A DNA stretch of 20,731 nucleotides, from contig JAQWRC010000322.1 of assembly GCA_029243925.1 (NCBI GenBank), positions 1 through 20,731 of the forward strand, written 5' to 3'. This stretch comes from Phycisphaerales bacterium. Lineage in GTDB: Bacteria > Planctomycetota > Phycisphaerae > Phycisphaerales > SM1A02. Position numbers and translations under genes: made by a program. Of the stretch, positions 13,717 to 20,731 are shown in pieces; positions within the stretch are counted from its first letter, which is position 1, and each line of letters begins with the position of its first letter. The notes under the pieces were generated by a model that saw only the letters and a program-made list of their open reading frames with translations, had not been told where the DNA came from and made no database searches.

Positions 13717-14609
13717 GAGGAGGACTCGGGTTCAATGGTTGCCGCTGTCGGCTTAGAGGTGTCGTCAGCAGCTGCTGGGGCGATGATTGGTTCTGTTTCA
13801 AGCCCGACTTCAACCGCCCGTTCATCCAGGAGTTCGCGCAGACGATCAGTGAATTGCTCAGGCGTGAGTTTCATCTCAAAGTGCCCATCAACGGCAATGC
13901 TCATTCGGCCCGTTTCTTCTGAGACGAGGACGACGACGCAGTCACTTTCCGTCGCGAGACCAAGTGCCGCGCGGTGGCGTGAGCCAAAGTTGGCTGGAAG
14001 CGATCCTTCCTCCGCGAGGGGGAACTGTACGCCTGCAGCGAGAATTCGATTCTCGCGAACGACCACGCCCAGATCATGCAATGGGCTGCTGGGCCAGAAG
14101 ATTGATTGCAGAAGCCGTGCGCTGATGGCGGCATCGAGATGCTGGCCCCCATCAACAAGTCCACCCAGTTGGACATTGCGCTCGATTGCAATGATGGCGC
14201 CAAACTGATTTTTCGACAGAAACTCCGCCGCCTCCGCGATCGCATTGATCGTTGTTTCCTGGTTGCGTTGGCTGCCTCTGAGGAACTTCGTCTGGCCGAT
14301 TCGGATTGCCGCTTGGCGGAGTTCCGGCTGGAAGATCACAATCAGGAGGAAGGCAAGGATTTCAAGAAAGCGGGTGAAGATGACATCGAGCCGGTTGAAC
14401 GATTCGGTCTTGGTCACCAGCCAATAGAGCAGGATCAGCATCACGCCAAGGAAGCCCAGCCCACGAATGACACCGGCGCCGCGGGTGCCCTGCAAGAATC
14501 GGAACACCAAATAGACGCCGATCCAGATGACTCCCAACTCGATCAGGATCTCCCAGAACTCATACTGGAGCGGGCTAGGAATCATGGGTGTGTGACGGGC
14601 TCCATGCAC
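13713..14609 (-). CDS. cdaA: Diadenylate cyclase, CdaA type
   Basis: CdaA makes c-di-AMP from two ATP at the cytoplasmic membrane. The 298-residue protein has three N-terminal helices (about 20-38, 47-65, 75-95), as in the family, ending in FQPELRQAAIRIG. The DAC domain is at about 125-250, with GAIIAIERNVQLGGLVDGG, LDAAISARLLQSIF, the RHRAALGL motif (RHR at 211-213) and VVVLVSEETGRMSIAVDG. The usual DGA motif reads DLG (179-181). The C-terminal tail is Pro/Ala/Glu-rich. The start could be GTG 14609, or ATG 14585 (MIPSPLQYEF); neither has a clear ribosome binding site. It is the first gene of a two-gene operon with the YbbR protein. Confidence 0.92.
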   Translation of the reverse strand: MHGARHTPMIPSPLQYEFWEILIELGVIWIGVYLVFRFLQGTRGAGVIRGLGFLGVMLILLYWLVTKTESFNRLDVIFTRFLEILAFLLIVIFQPELRQAAIRIGQTKFLRGSQRNQETTINAIAEAAEFLSKNQFGAIIAIERNVQLGGLVDGGQHLDAAISARLLQSIFWPSSPLHDLGVVVRENRILAAGVQFPLAEEGSLPANFGSRHRAALGLATESDCVVVLVSEETGRMSIAVDGHFEMKLTPEQFTDRLRELLDERAVEVGLETEPIIAPAAADDTSKPTAATIEPESSS

Positions 14610-14634
14610 TCAGGGGGCGGTGCGTTGCATCCAC

Positions 14635-14640
14635 AGTATA
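14635..14640 (-). promoter_or_regulatory. Possible -10 element of the cdaA-cdaR operon
   Basis: Read on the minus strand this is TATACT, five of six matches to the -10 consensus, about 26 bases before the GTG of cdaA. No convincing -35 stands 16-18 bases further upstream. The gap of 91 bp between the divergent genes (14610-14700) must carry the promoters of both operons. Confidence 0.35.
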
Positions 14641-14687
14641 GGCTTGGCGTAGTTTCTCGACCTCCAGTAGAACGAGCGAGGGAAGGG

Positions 14688-14693
14688 TATCAT
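14688..14693 (+). promoter_or_regulatory. Possible -10 element of the divergent operon starting at 14701
   Basis: TATCAT matches the -10 consensus at five of six positions and lies 7 bases before the ATG at 14701. If used, the message would be leaderless or nearly so. Alternatively an AGGGAAGG at 14679-14686 just upstream could serve as a ribosome binding site for a longer transcript, though it is 14 bases from the ATG. No good -35 is seen. Confidence 0.25.
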
Positions 14694-14700
14694 TGCGGAC

Positions 14701-15231
14701 ATGTCCCGATTCGGCTCTGACTTCAAGATTGCTCGCTCCACAGGTGAATGTGCCTCCTCAGGCAAGGCGATCGAGCCAGGCTCCCCCTGCATGGCCGTCC
14801 TTTGCGATGCCGAGGAGGGCGGATTTCAGCGTCTGGACTACTCTTTGGAGGCTTGGGGCGAGGGAAATCGCCCCGAGCATCTTTTTAGTTTCTGGAAGAC
14901 TCGGGTTCCAATGCCTGGAGAACGGCAGAAGGTCTTCGTTGATGATCAGGTGCTGCTCGATATTTTCGAGCGGCTGGCTGAAGATGATCGTCCGCAGCGT
15001 CAGGCATTCCGCTACGTGCTGGGGCTGATCCTGATCCGAAAACGACTGATGCGATACATGGGAAGTCGCCAGGAAGGCGAAGGTGACCAGGAGCAAACAT
15101 GGTGGCAATTGCGTCCAAAGGGATCACTGCCTGAAGCGCCGTACATCGATGTACTCAACCCCGGGTTGGGTGATGAGGACATCATCGAGCTCAGTGAGCA
15201 ACTCGGTGACGTGTTGCAGGGAGATCTGTAG
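14701..15231 (+). CDS. Protein of unknown function with an N-terminal Cys/Gly knuckle-like segment
   Basis: I do not recognise a named family. The 176-residue product is soluble, without signal peptide or membrane helix. Its N terminus (FKIARSTGECASSGKAIEPG, then SPCMAVLC, with Cys17, Cys30 and Cys35) resembles a small zinc-ribbon or treble-clef arm in which one Cys per pair may be lost. It is followed by FQRLDYSLEAW and LFSFWKTRVPMPG, and by a helical part with FVDDQVLLDIFERLAEDD and RYVLGLILIRKRLMRYMGS. The C terminus contains WWQLRPKGSLPEAPYIDVLN and a final acidic helix. It looks like a conserved cytoplasmic protein, possibly of planctomycetes. It begins the operon divergent from cdaA. 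Function unknown. Confidence 0.85.
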   Translation: MSRFGSDFKIARSTGECASSGKAIEPGSPCMAVLCDAEEGGFQRLDYSLEAWGEGNRPEHLFSFWKTRVPMPGERQKVFVDDQVLLDIFERLAEDDRPQRQAFRYVLGLILIRKRLMRYMGSRQEGEGDQEQTWWQLRPKGSLPEAPYIDVLNPGLGDEDIIELSEQLGDVLQGDL

Positions 15232-15242
15232 TCATTTCACGC

Positions 15243-16133
15243 ATGACCAGTCCGGTGGCCGGTCACATGCTCGGCGCGTGCCTGCTTGCCTGCATGGCTT
15301 CTTGTGCCCCTGATGCATCGCATGTCGACGTGGGATCTCAGCAACTCGATGCTCCTGACGTTCCGGCGATTGTGACATCGTGGAATGAACGAGCCACGTC
15401 AATCGATCAACTTTATGGGCGTGGTATTTTCCAGGCCAACTGGGTTGACGATGCTGGCGGGGGGCATGTCGATCAGGGTGATATCGATTTCTGGTACGAG
15501 GAGCCATCCAATGTTGCGGTGCGGTGCTCGAAGTTCGGAGACACGATCTCTCTGTTCGGCTCAAATGGGACGGCGCAATGGTTCTACGATGCAGGGTCTG
15601 AAGTGCTCTACGCCGGAGAACTGGATCCGGATCAGTATCTGCTCATCGCCAGCCAGCCATTTTCCGCCCAACTGCTTCTGAACGTCCTTGGACTTCGTGC
15701 CATGCCGGCTGCATCGCAGAGTGCCTCACGCTGGTGCGAGTCGGAGCGTTGCTTTGTCGTAGATTTTCCAGATGGTTCGACACTGTGGTTGGATTCCGGC
15801 TCCGTTTGGCCCACGCGAAGAAAGCTGCTCTTGCCCGATGCCAGCGAGATGCGTATCGATGAGGACCCCGGCCGCCGTCTCACGGTTCGGTTGCCGGATC
15901 AGCCCATTGTCAAATGGCCAATCCTGCCAGGCTCGATCACCATGACCATCAATCATGAACAGCGTGCAGAGATCAGCAGCCTTCTGGTCTTTGATACGTT
16001 CACTGGCGAAGTGGAAGATGAACCAATGGATCGGGTATTTGATCTTGAGCACCTGAAGCAGGCGTTGCAGCCTGTGGAGATCCGCTCATTCAATGATCTG
16101 GGATCATCGCCCACATCGGAGTCGCAGGAGTGA
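15243..16133 (+). CDS. Predicted lipoprotein of unknown function, possibly LolA-like fold
   Basis: The 296-residue product has a short hydrophobic N terminus (MLGACLLACMASCAPDAS) with two lipobox-like cysteines, Cys17 (LLAC) and Cys21 (MASC). It is therefore probably a lipoprotein, although the N terminus lacks the usual positive charge. The mature part starts with a segment of the type SIDQLYGRGIFQANW and FWYEEPSNVAVRCSKFGDTI. This resembles outer-membrane lipoprotein-sorting or LolA/LolB-like half-barrels that bind hydrophobic chains; that is inference from pattern only. Further beta-rich segments follow, with WCESERCFVVDFPDGSTLWL. It starts 11 bp after the preceding gene and overlaps the next by GTGA, so it is part of one operon. 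No clear ribosome binding site. Confidence 0.82.
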   Translation: MTSPVAGHMLGACLLACMASCAPDASHVDVGSQQLDAPDVPAIVTSWNERATSIDQLYGRGIFQANWVDDAGGGHVDQGDIDFWYEEPSNVAVRCSKFGDTISLFGSNGTAQWFYDAGSEVLYAGELDPDQYLLIASQPFSAQLLLNVLGLRAMPAASQSASRWCESERCFVVDFPDGSTLWLDSGSVWPTRRKLLLPDASEMRIDEDPGRRLTVRLPDQPIVKWPILPGSITMTINHEQRAEISSLLVFDTFTGEVEDEPMDRVFDLEHLKQALQPVEIRSFNDLGSSPTSESQE

Positions 16134-17596
16134 AGCGGCTCCTCTGGCTGATCAGCTGTCTCCTCATTACGACCAGTGCACTGCAGGCGCAGTCACAGCG
16201 TTTGCAGGTTGCTGGAAGCGAGGGACATCTCTGGGCGCTGCTCCCTGATGATGGCGGTTGGCAACTTGCGCATGCCGGCCAACGTGGCAGCGGATCGGAA
16301 TACAGGATCATTCGTCGCTTCGATTCGAAGCCATTGGTACTGCACGCGCTGGATCACACGCTCTGGCTTGTGTTCTCGGGCGGTTCATCGACTGCTCCGA
16401 GACTGGAGTGCTATCGCCTGCAGGCGGAGTACCAAGCGTCACTGGAACTGTACGTCATGGAACCGCGTGAAGGATTGGATACGCTGCCACCGCTTCGGGA
16501 TGTCGATCAGTTGAGTTGCTTCGTCGGGACTGCCTCTGGGCCGATCCTCATGGGTACTTCGTCACTGGATCAGCGTTTGACGGCACATCGGTTGCGGCAG
16601 GGGCGATGGGAGCCGCTGACGCTTCCAGAGTCGATCGATGCCTCGATGCCGCTGCATGCAGTGGAATCACATCGTGGCCTGCTGCTGCTCCAGCAATCTG
16701 GCCCCACCACAACTACCTGGCTGCTTGGAACGGATCAGCGATGGACGACAGGTGTGCTCACTGATGTGCCGACAGTACGTGAGCTTTTGAACGTCGACGG
16801 GCAGCCGCTGCTGGTACATGAGGGTGGTTCTTCTACGATTGAGTTTGCGTATCTGCAGCCCGAGGGGAGTTGGCCTCTGGCGACCCGCCCGCGACCGGAT
16901 GATGCTTGGGGTGTAGTGGGCCAACAGGGCGCCGTCGGATTGATTTCATTGCATGAAGGCCTCATTACGGCTGAAATCGTCGACGCGATGTCCGGAGCAG
17001 CCATTCGTCTTGAGGTCTTTGAACCAACCTCGGTATTGACCAATGGACTCTGGTCCATGGCCATTGCGTTGGGGCTGGCCAGTACGGTTATCTTGGTGAT
17101 TGTGCTGGCCAAAGGTGGCGACTTGTCATCCATGGTGGTGCCCAGCGGATGGTCTGTATTGCCGCCGATGCGGCGTTTCTGGTCCTTGGCAGTCGATCTC
17201 ATACCAGGCCTGTGCGTCTTTTTCTTCGTTGCTTCCGGGGAGATTCGTCACCTTGTGAAAGTCCCGTTGATGAATCTGAGTGCGGAGGATCTCGCTCCGT
17301 ATCTCATGCTGGTGGCTGTGACGGTGGTGTGGTGCATCACATTTGAATCCACGGTGGGCTGGACTCCAGGCAAGCGTCTATTTGGGGCGTGCGTTCGGAC
17401 AACGCTTGGCGGCCGGCCGAGCCTGCGGGCCATTGTGGTGCGAAATGTCATAAAGGCACTGGTTCTGCTTGTGCCCCCATTGGCCGTGCTGGCAGTGCTC
17501 CACCCCAATCAGCAGGGCCTTGGTGATTTGATGGCTAGAACGATCGTGGTTCGTCCAGTGGCGGCTCCCGAAGAGGATGGCGGAAGTTTCACGTAG
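16130..17596 (+). CDS. Exported membrane protein with C-terminal RDD domain
   Basis: The 488-residue protein starts with a signal peptide (MKRLLWLISCLLITTSALQA, likely cut after residue 20). About 280 beta-rich residues follow that I cannot assign; repeated W/L-G patterns such as GHLWALLPDDGGW and HTLWLVFSGGSS suggest a propeller-like domain. A membrane helix is at about 305-328 (WSMAIALGLASTVILVIVLA). The C-terminal part at about 340-480 is an RDD domain: RRFWSLAVDLIPG (Arg349, Asp356), TPGKRLFGACVRT from 412, then GLGDLMARTIVV with Asp466, giving the Arg/Asp/Asp pattern. RDD proteins are often linked to transport or ion movement, but this is poorly known. The GTG overlaps the upstream stop (GTGA). 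Gene boundaries are secure, the function is not. Confidence 0.85.
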   Translation: MKRLLWLISCLLITTSALQAQSQRLQVAGSEGHLWALLPDDGGWQLAHAGQRGSGSEYRIIRRFDSKPLVLHALDHTLWLVFSGGSSTAPRLECYRLQAEYQASLELYVMEPREGLDTLPPLRDVDQLSCFVGTASGPILMGTSSLDQRLTAHRLRQGRWEPLTLPESIDASMPLHAVESHRGLLLLQQSGPTTTTWLLGTDQRWTTGVLTDVPTVRELLNVDGQPLLVHEGGSSTIEFAYLQPEGSWPLATRPRPDDAWGVVGQQGAVGLISLHEGLITAEIVDAMSGAAIRLEVFEPTSVLTNGLWSMAIALGLASTVILVIVLAKGGDLSSMVVPSGWSVLPPMRRFWSLAVDLIPGLCVFFFVASGEIRHLVKVPLMNLSAEDLAPYLMLVAVTVVWCITFESTVGWTPGKRLFGACVRTTLGGRPSLRAIVVRNVIKALVLLVPPLAVLAVLHPNQQGLGDLMARTIVVRPVAAPEEDGGSFT

Positions 17597-17649
17597 CGGT
17601 GCCGCGCAATTCCTGCTCATGCCTGCGCAACCCGGAGGCCGATACACAG

Positions 17650-17679
17650 TTGACGACGCATGGAGGCGTCGCGTGTAAG
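17650..17679 (+). promoter_or_regulatory. Candidate promoter with internal inverted repeat before the TPR gene
   Basis: TTGACG (17650-17655) and TGTAAG (17674-17679) are separated by 18 bases, a plausible sigma-70 type pair, with 40 bases left to the ATG. Between them CGACGC (17654-17659) and GCGTCG (17666-17671) form an inverted repeat with a six-base centre, a suitable shape for an operator. The rest of the 123-bp gap holds AAGGA at 17709-17713, the ribosome binding site of the next gene. No terminator for the upstream operon was found. Confidence 0.4.
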
Positions 17680-17719
17680 GCATGGAATCGGTACGCCGGT
17701 TCGATGACAAGGATCGACC

Positions 17720-20215
17720 ATGGCCCAAGAGCGGCCCGGGAACACGGAGGTTCCACGGTCTGGGGTGTCTGAGGACACTCCGCTCGTGACCTATGACATT
17801 GAGCCCACTCCGGAAGCCTCCTGGGCAGGTCGGAAGTGGTGGCGCCTTCCTATGCTTGGACTGGGAGGGGCCGTCGTGCTCGCCGCGGTCTGGACCACGG
17901 CACTCGAACTTGGCACTCCAACGGTTGGCGAGACACTGCAAGCAGCACAACAGGCTCGGGATCAGAGCGATCTGACCGCCATGCAGCACCACCTGGATGT
18001 GCTTGCTGCTGGTGCGATGGATACCGCATCGATCAGCGAACTTGCCCGCTATCACGCGTTGTCAGGCGATTGGATCTGGCTGCGGCAGAAGTGGCTCGAT
18101 ATCAGTGATCAACGAAATTTCGAGCGAATCGCATCGAATTACAACCGCGCGGAGGACCTTGGCCTTCGTCTCGATGCTGTTCGGGAGGAACGGTGGGCGA
18201 TGGCGTCGATCGCCATCGAGTCCTTTGATACCACGATGATGTTGCTTGAGCGGATGCATGACGCTGAATCAGATGATGCAGCCATGTATCGTCGCAATCG
18301 AGTGCGAAGGGCATGGCTCGAGGCCGTTCCACATGGTGCTGCAGACTGGGAGCAGCATCTGACTTCATATCGGGACGATGCCGTGACCAGTCTGGAAGAC
18401 ATGGCCTGGGCCATGCAACGTCTCGCTCGCGCTCGGATCGAAGGTGGTCGCAATCAGGAAGCTGCGCGGCTGCTCCATGCAGACCTCCGGCGTCTGGAAG
18501 GCCGCTCGATTGAGCGCAATGTGAGGGCTCCAATGGGAGGCCTGCTGGTTCTACTGGCACGGTGTGAGCGGGATCTTGGACGCTATGAGGAAGCCGAGCG
18601 TGTCCTGACGATGGCGTTGGATGCGTGCCCGAAGGCTTCGACTGAGCGTGGCGATGCATTGGTGCTTCAAGGGGAACTGCTGGCTGCACACGGTCTGCTT
18701 GAGGCTGCCGTTGAGCAGTTTGATCTGGCTCTGATCGAGACGCCCGCATCAGCATCCAACATGCCAGCGTTGCTTCATCGAGGTGAGCTTCGCAGCATGT
18801 TGGGCGATCACGCGGGAGCGATGGCCGATTTTTCCCAGGTCGTCCATTTGCTGGAAACGCAACGGACACACCCTGATGTGGATCTTCGTCGGGTTGAAGG
18901 CGTGTTGATGGATCGAAGCGAATCCGCAATGCTGCAGAATCATCTGTCGGAATCACTGGCGATCGCTCAGCTGGCATGGGAGCTCCATCGGGAGGGTGAC
19001 CCGCCGGGTCCAGTTGCCAATGCGGTTGCGCTTGCTGCCGGACAGTTGGCTCAGGATGCTGGCTCACGACTGCAGGCAGCAACTGACCGGATGGGGATGC
19101 ATGACGCATCCGAGGTTGCAAAGCTGAGAACACGAACAATCAGCCTCCACAAGCGGGCTGCACAGGCCAGTCGGGCAGCTGCGAACTGGTGGTATGACCT
19201 GCCTGATGAACAGGAACGCTGGCGAGCCGCCTTGGCGGATATCGGCAGGCATGAAGATGCCGCAGGCCGTACGTCGGAAGCCATCGACGCATATCAGAAT
19301 GCCGTTGATGCATCCATTGAGATGGATCCTCATCGGGTGGAGCTCATGTATTCACTGGGGCAGTGCCTTCAGGTGGAATGCCGCTTCGAAGAGGCCATGA
19401 AGTGGTACCAACGGATCATTTCAGAGCGACCGGGCAGCCCGGCGGCCACGCGCAGTCATGTTCCACTGTCACGGTGCTACGAAGCACTCGGGCGCGTGGA
19501 TGATGCTTGGATTGAGCTGCAGCGAATCGTAGAAGGGGCTGGTGTGCTGACGCCGGAAGCCGCCGACCATCGGCGTGCATTGCTCGAACTTGGTGGCTTG
19601 GGATATCGCACTGGCCGCTACATGGAATCACTTCCGTGGCTCGACGCCTTTCTCGCCAGGGAGGCTGATGAGGCTCGTGTCATTGAAGCTCAATTGCTGG
19701 TGTCAGGTTGTGCCCGTGGAGCAGCTCGCACGGTTGAAATGGAACTGATTGATGGGTCGCCACGATCGGCGGGTCAGTGCGTGGAACTCGAGTCGCTGCG
19801 GCATGATCTGCTGCTTCGGGCATTGGAGGCAAGTACGATCGTCGAGCGTGCGACGATCAATCCCGTCACCAGAAATGAAGTCGATCTTCGCAGACGCGCA
19901 CTTGTGGATCATGGTGATACAGCCTGGGATCTTGGCTTGTGGCCTGATGCCATCCGAGCCTATGAGCAGGTTGCGCGCGACTACCCCGATCACCCTGTCT
20001 CCATGCATGCACTGGTGCAGGTGGCATCGGCTTGGATTGAACTGGGCGATCGTGACCGGGCCGAAACTGCGCATCAGCGAGCACTGCGCCGATTGGAGTC
20101 CATGCCGGATTCAAATCTGGCGGCCATGGACTCACTTCTGGACAGAGAAGTGTGGGATCGCTGGATGCGGGTGATGCCGGTCGAGGCCACTCTTGCGACG
20201 GGGGAAGAGCAATGA
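17720..20215 (+). CDS. Membrane-anchored TPR-repeat protein
   Basis: The 831-residue protein has a polar N terminus of about 40 residues, one membrane helix at about 43-63 (WRLPMLGLGGAVVLAAVWTT), and then helical repeats to the end. Segments typical of TPR units are LGRYEEAERVLTMALDACP, GLLEAAVEQFDLALIETPAS, MYSLGQCLQVECRFEEAMKW with YQRIISERPGSPA, LGRVDDAWIELQRIVEG, and LGLWPDAIRAYEQVARDYPD. TPR arrays are protein-protein platforms, and a single anchor suggests the array faces the periplasm or an equivalent compartment (topology not proven). AAGGA is 6 bases before the ATG. The stop overlaps the start of the next gene (ATGA), a FlgN-like protein, hinting at a role in flagellar assembly. Specific function unknown. 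Confidence 0.85.
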   Translation: MAQERPGNTEVPRSGVSEDTPLVTYDIEPTPEASWAGRKWWRLPMLGLGGAVVLAAVWTTALELGTPTVGETLQAAQQARDQSDLTAMQHHLDVLAAGAMDTASISELARYHALSGDWIWLRQKWLDISDQRNFERIASNYNRAEDLGLRLDAVREERWAMASIAIESFDTTMMLLERMHDAESDDAAMYRRNRVRRAWLEAVPHGAADWEQHLTSYRDDAVTSLEDMAWAMQRLARARIEGGRNQEAARLLHADLRRLEGRSIERNVRAPMGGLLVLLARCERDLGRYEEAERVLTMALDACPKASTERGDALVLQGELLAAHGLLEAAVEQFDLALIETPASASNMPALLHRGELRSMLGDHAGAMADFSQVVHLLETQRTHPDVDLRRVEGVLMDRSESAMLQNHLSESLAIAQLAWELHREGDPPGPVANAVALAAGQLAQDAGSRLQAATDRMGMHDASEVAKLRTRTISLHKRAAQASRAAANWWYDLPDEQERWRAALADIGRHEDAAGRTSEAIDAYQNAVDASIEMDPHRVELMYSLGQCLQVECRFEEAMKWYQRIISERPGSPAATRSHVPLSRCYEALGRVDDAWIELQRIVEGAGVLTPEAADHRRALLELGGLGYRTGRYMESLPWLDAFLAREADEARVIEAQLLVSGCARGAARTVEMELIDGSPRSAGQCVELESLRHDLLLRALEASTIVERATINPVTRNEVDLRRRALVDHGDTAWDLGLWPDAIRAYEQVARDYPDHPVSMHALVQVASAWIELGDRDRAETAHQRALRRLESMPDSNLAAMDSLLDREVWDRWMRVMPVEATLATGEEQ

Positions 20216-20697
20216 ACGAGCAACCTGCGTCAACAGGTCCCGGCGGCAGCGCCTGGGCTGCAGCACTCGAAGCCGTGCTGGATCGGCAATGCTCGGTGCT
20301 GGAGGACCTGGATCAGTGGGCATCCAGGCAGGAAAACTGCATTGCTGCAGGCAATGTCGATGAACTGCTGGCTGTACTCGGACACCGCCAGTCACTTGTC
20401 GAACAGCTTCTTTCAACGCAGGCGGAACTCAATGGGCTCACGAGCAATTTTGAGGTGCTGTTGCAGTCTGTTCCCGATGAGGCGCGTACCCACTTGAGGG
20501 GACGGATGCGGGATGTCGATGGCGCGCTGCGGAAGGTAGTGGAGCAGGATGATCGTGACCGCGCAGAGTTGGAGCGGCAGAAATCAGTTGCACAAGACGA
20601 ACTGCAGGTGCTGGAATCGGCTCGCAGGGCGCGCTCCAGGTACGTCGCGGACGTGCCATCGAGTACTGGGCATCGATTTGCAGATGAGCGGGGCTAG
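20212..20697 (+). CDS. FlgN-like coiled-coil protein
   Basis: FlgN is the export chaperone for the hook-filament junction proteins FlgK and FlgL. The start is placed at ATG 20212, overlapping the TPR gene stop (ATGA). An upstream in-frame ATG at 20152 would add 20 residues inside the TPR gene and looks wrong. The 161-residue product is almost entirely helical. WAAALEAVLDRQCSVLEDLD and AAGNVDELLAVLGHRQSLVE reproduce the FlgN pattern of a helix, an AGD/AGN-type turn followed by a Leu-rich helix and an E-L-L register, and a long C-terminal coiled coil follows (LERQKSVAQDELQVLES). FlgN sequences diverge strongly, so similarity to another coiled-coil family cannot be ruled out. Confidence 0.6.
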   Translation: MNEQPASTGPGGSAWAAALEAVLDRQCSVLEDLDQWASRQENCIAAGNVDELLAVLGHRQSLVEQLLSTQAELNGLTSNFEVLLQSVPDEARTHLRGRMRDVDGALRKVVEQDDRDRAELERQKSVAQDELQVLESARRARSRYVADVPSSTGHRFADERG

Positions 20698-20699
20698 AG

Positions 20700-20731
20700 A
20701 TGACTACTGCACAGCATGAAACAGTACTGAC
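20700..20731 (+). CDS. Start of a further gene, cut by the window end
   Basis: Two bases after the FlgN-like stop an ATG opens a frame without stop to the end of the window (MTTAQHETVL). A GCGGGG stretch about 8 bases upstream could act as ribosome binding site. The N terminus does not look like a typical FlgK or FlgM start, and ten codons are too few to identify it. Its tight spacing suggests cotranscription with the preceding two genes. Confidence 0.45.
   Translation, partial: MTTAQHETVL

Noticed and set aside
18102..19139. Minus-strand open frame of 345 codons opposite the TPR gene
   Set aside because: It is Pro/His/Arg-rich with no recognisable domain, as typical for the antisense of an Ala/Leu/Glu-rich helical repeat gene.
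20152..20211. ATG 20152 as start of the FlgN-like gene
   Set aside because: It adds 20 Gly/Asp-rich residues inside the TPR gene; ATG 20212 gives the typical 4-bp overlap.
1..20731. Mobile elements, CRISPR arrays, tRNA or rRNA genes
   Set aside because: No transposase or integrase frames, no regularly spaced repeats and no cloverleaf or rRNA-like sequence were seen on either strand.

Overview
The window looks like chromosomal DNA from a Gram-negative-type, GC-moderate bacterium, most likely a planctomycete of the Phycisphaerae type. That placement is an inference. It rests on the gene order, an L17 carrying a large internal insertion, a ribosomal protein operon lacking several usual members, and conserved-looking proteins of unknown function. 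Nothing in it looks like a mobile element, CRISPR array, tRNA or rRNA.

Region 1 (1-9540) is the distal S10/spc/alpha ribosomal operon, all on the plus strand: rpmC, rpsQ, rplN, rplX, rplE, rpsN, rpsH, rplF, rplR, rpsE, rplO, secY, infA, rpmJ, rpsM, rpsK, rpoA, rplQ. It closes with a strong hairpin terminator after rplQ. rpmD, adk, map and rpsD are missing from their usual places. S14 and L36 have both lost their zinc ligands. S5 and L17 carry acidic C-terminal tails. Several intergenic gaps hold small hairpins.

Region 2 (9541-12643) is a plus-strand group: pheS (without pheT), a four-helix membrane protein of unknown function, and tyrS. tyrS converges on the next block, with 2 bp between the two stop codons.

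Region 3 (12646-14609, minus strand) is a c-di-AMP module: cdaA (membrane diadenylate cyclase) and a YbbR/CdaR-type partner, joined by an ATGA overlap. The CdaA keeps the RHR motif but has DLG in place of DGA.

Region 4 (14701-17596, plus strand) is divergent from cdaA. It holds a small cytoplasmic protein of unknown function, a predicted lipoprotein and a secreted/membrane protein ending in an RDD domain. They are tightly spaced and probably form one operon.

Region 5 (17720 to the end, plus strand) holds a membrane-anchored TPR protein of 831 residues, overlapping (ATGA) a small coiled-coil protein that resembles the flagellar chaperone FlgN. The first few codons of another gene follow. Most of the window is housekeeping. 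The least explained parts are the region 4 operon, the TPR/FlgN pair and the variant motifs in S14, L36, L17, CdaA and TyrRS.
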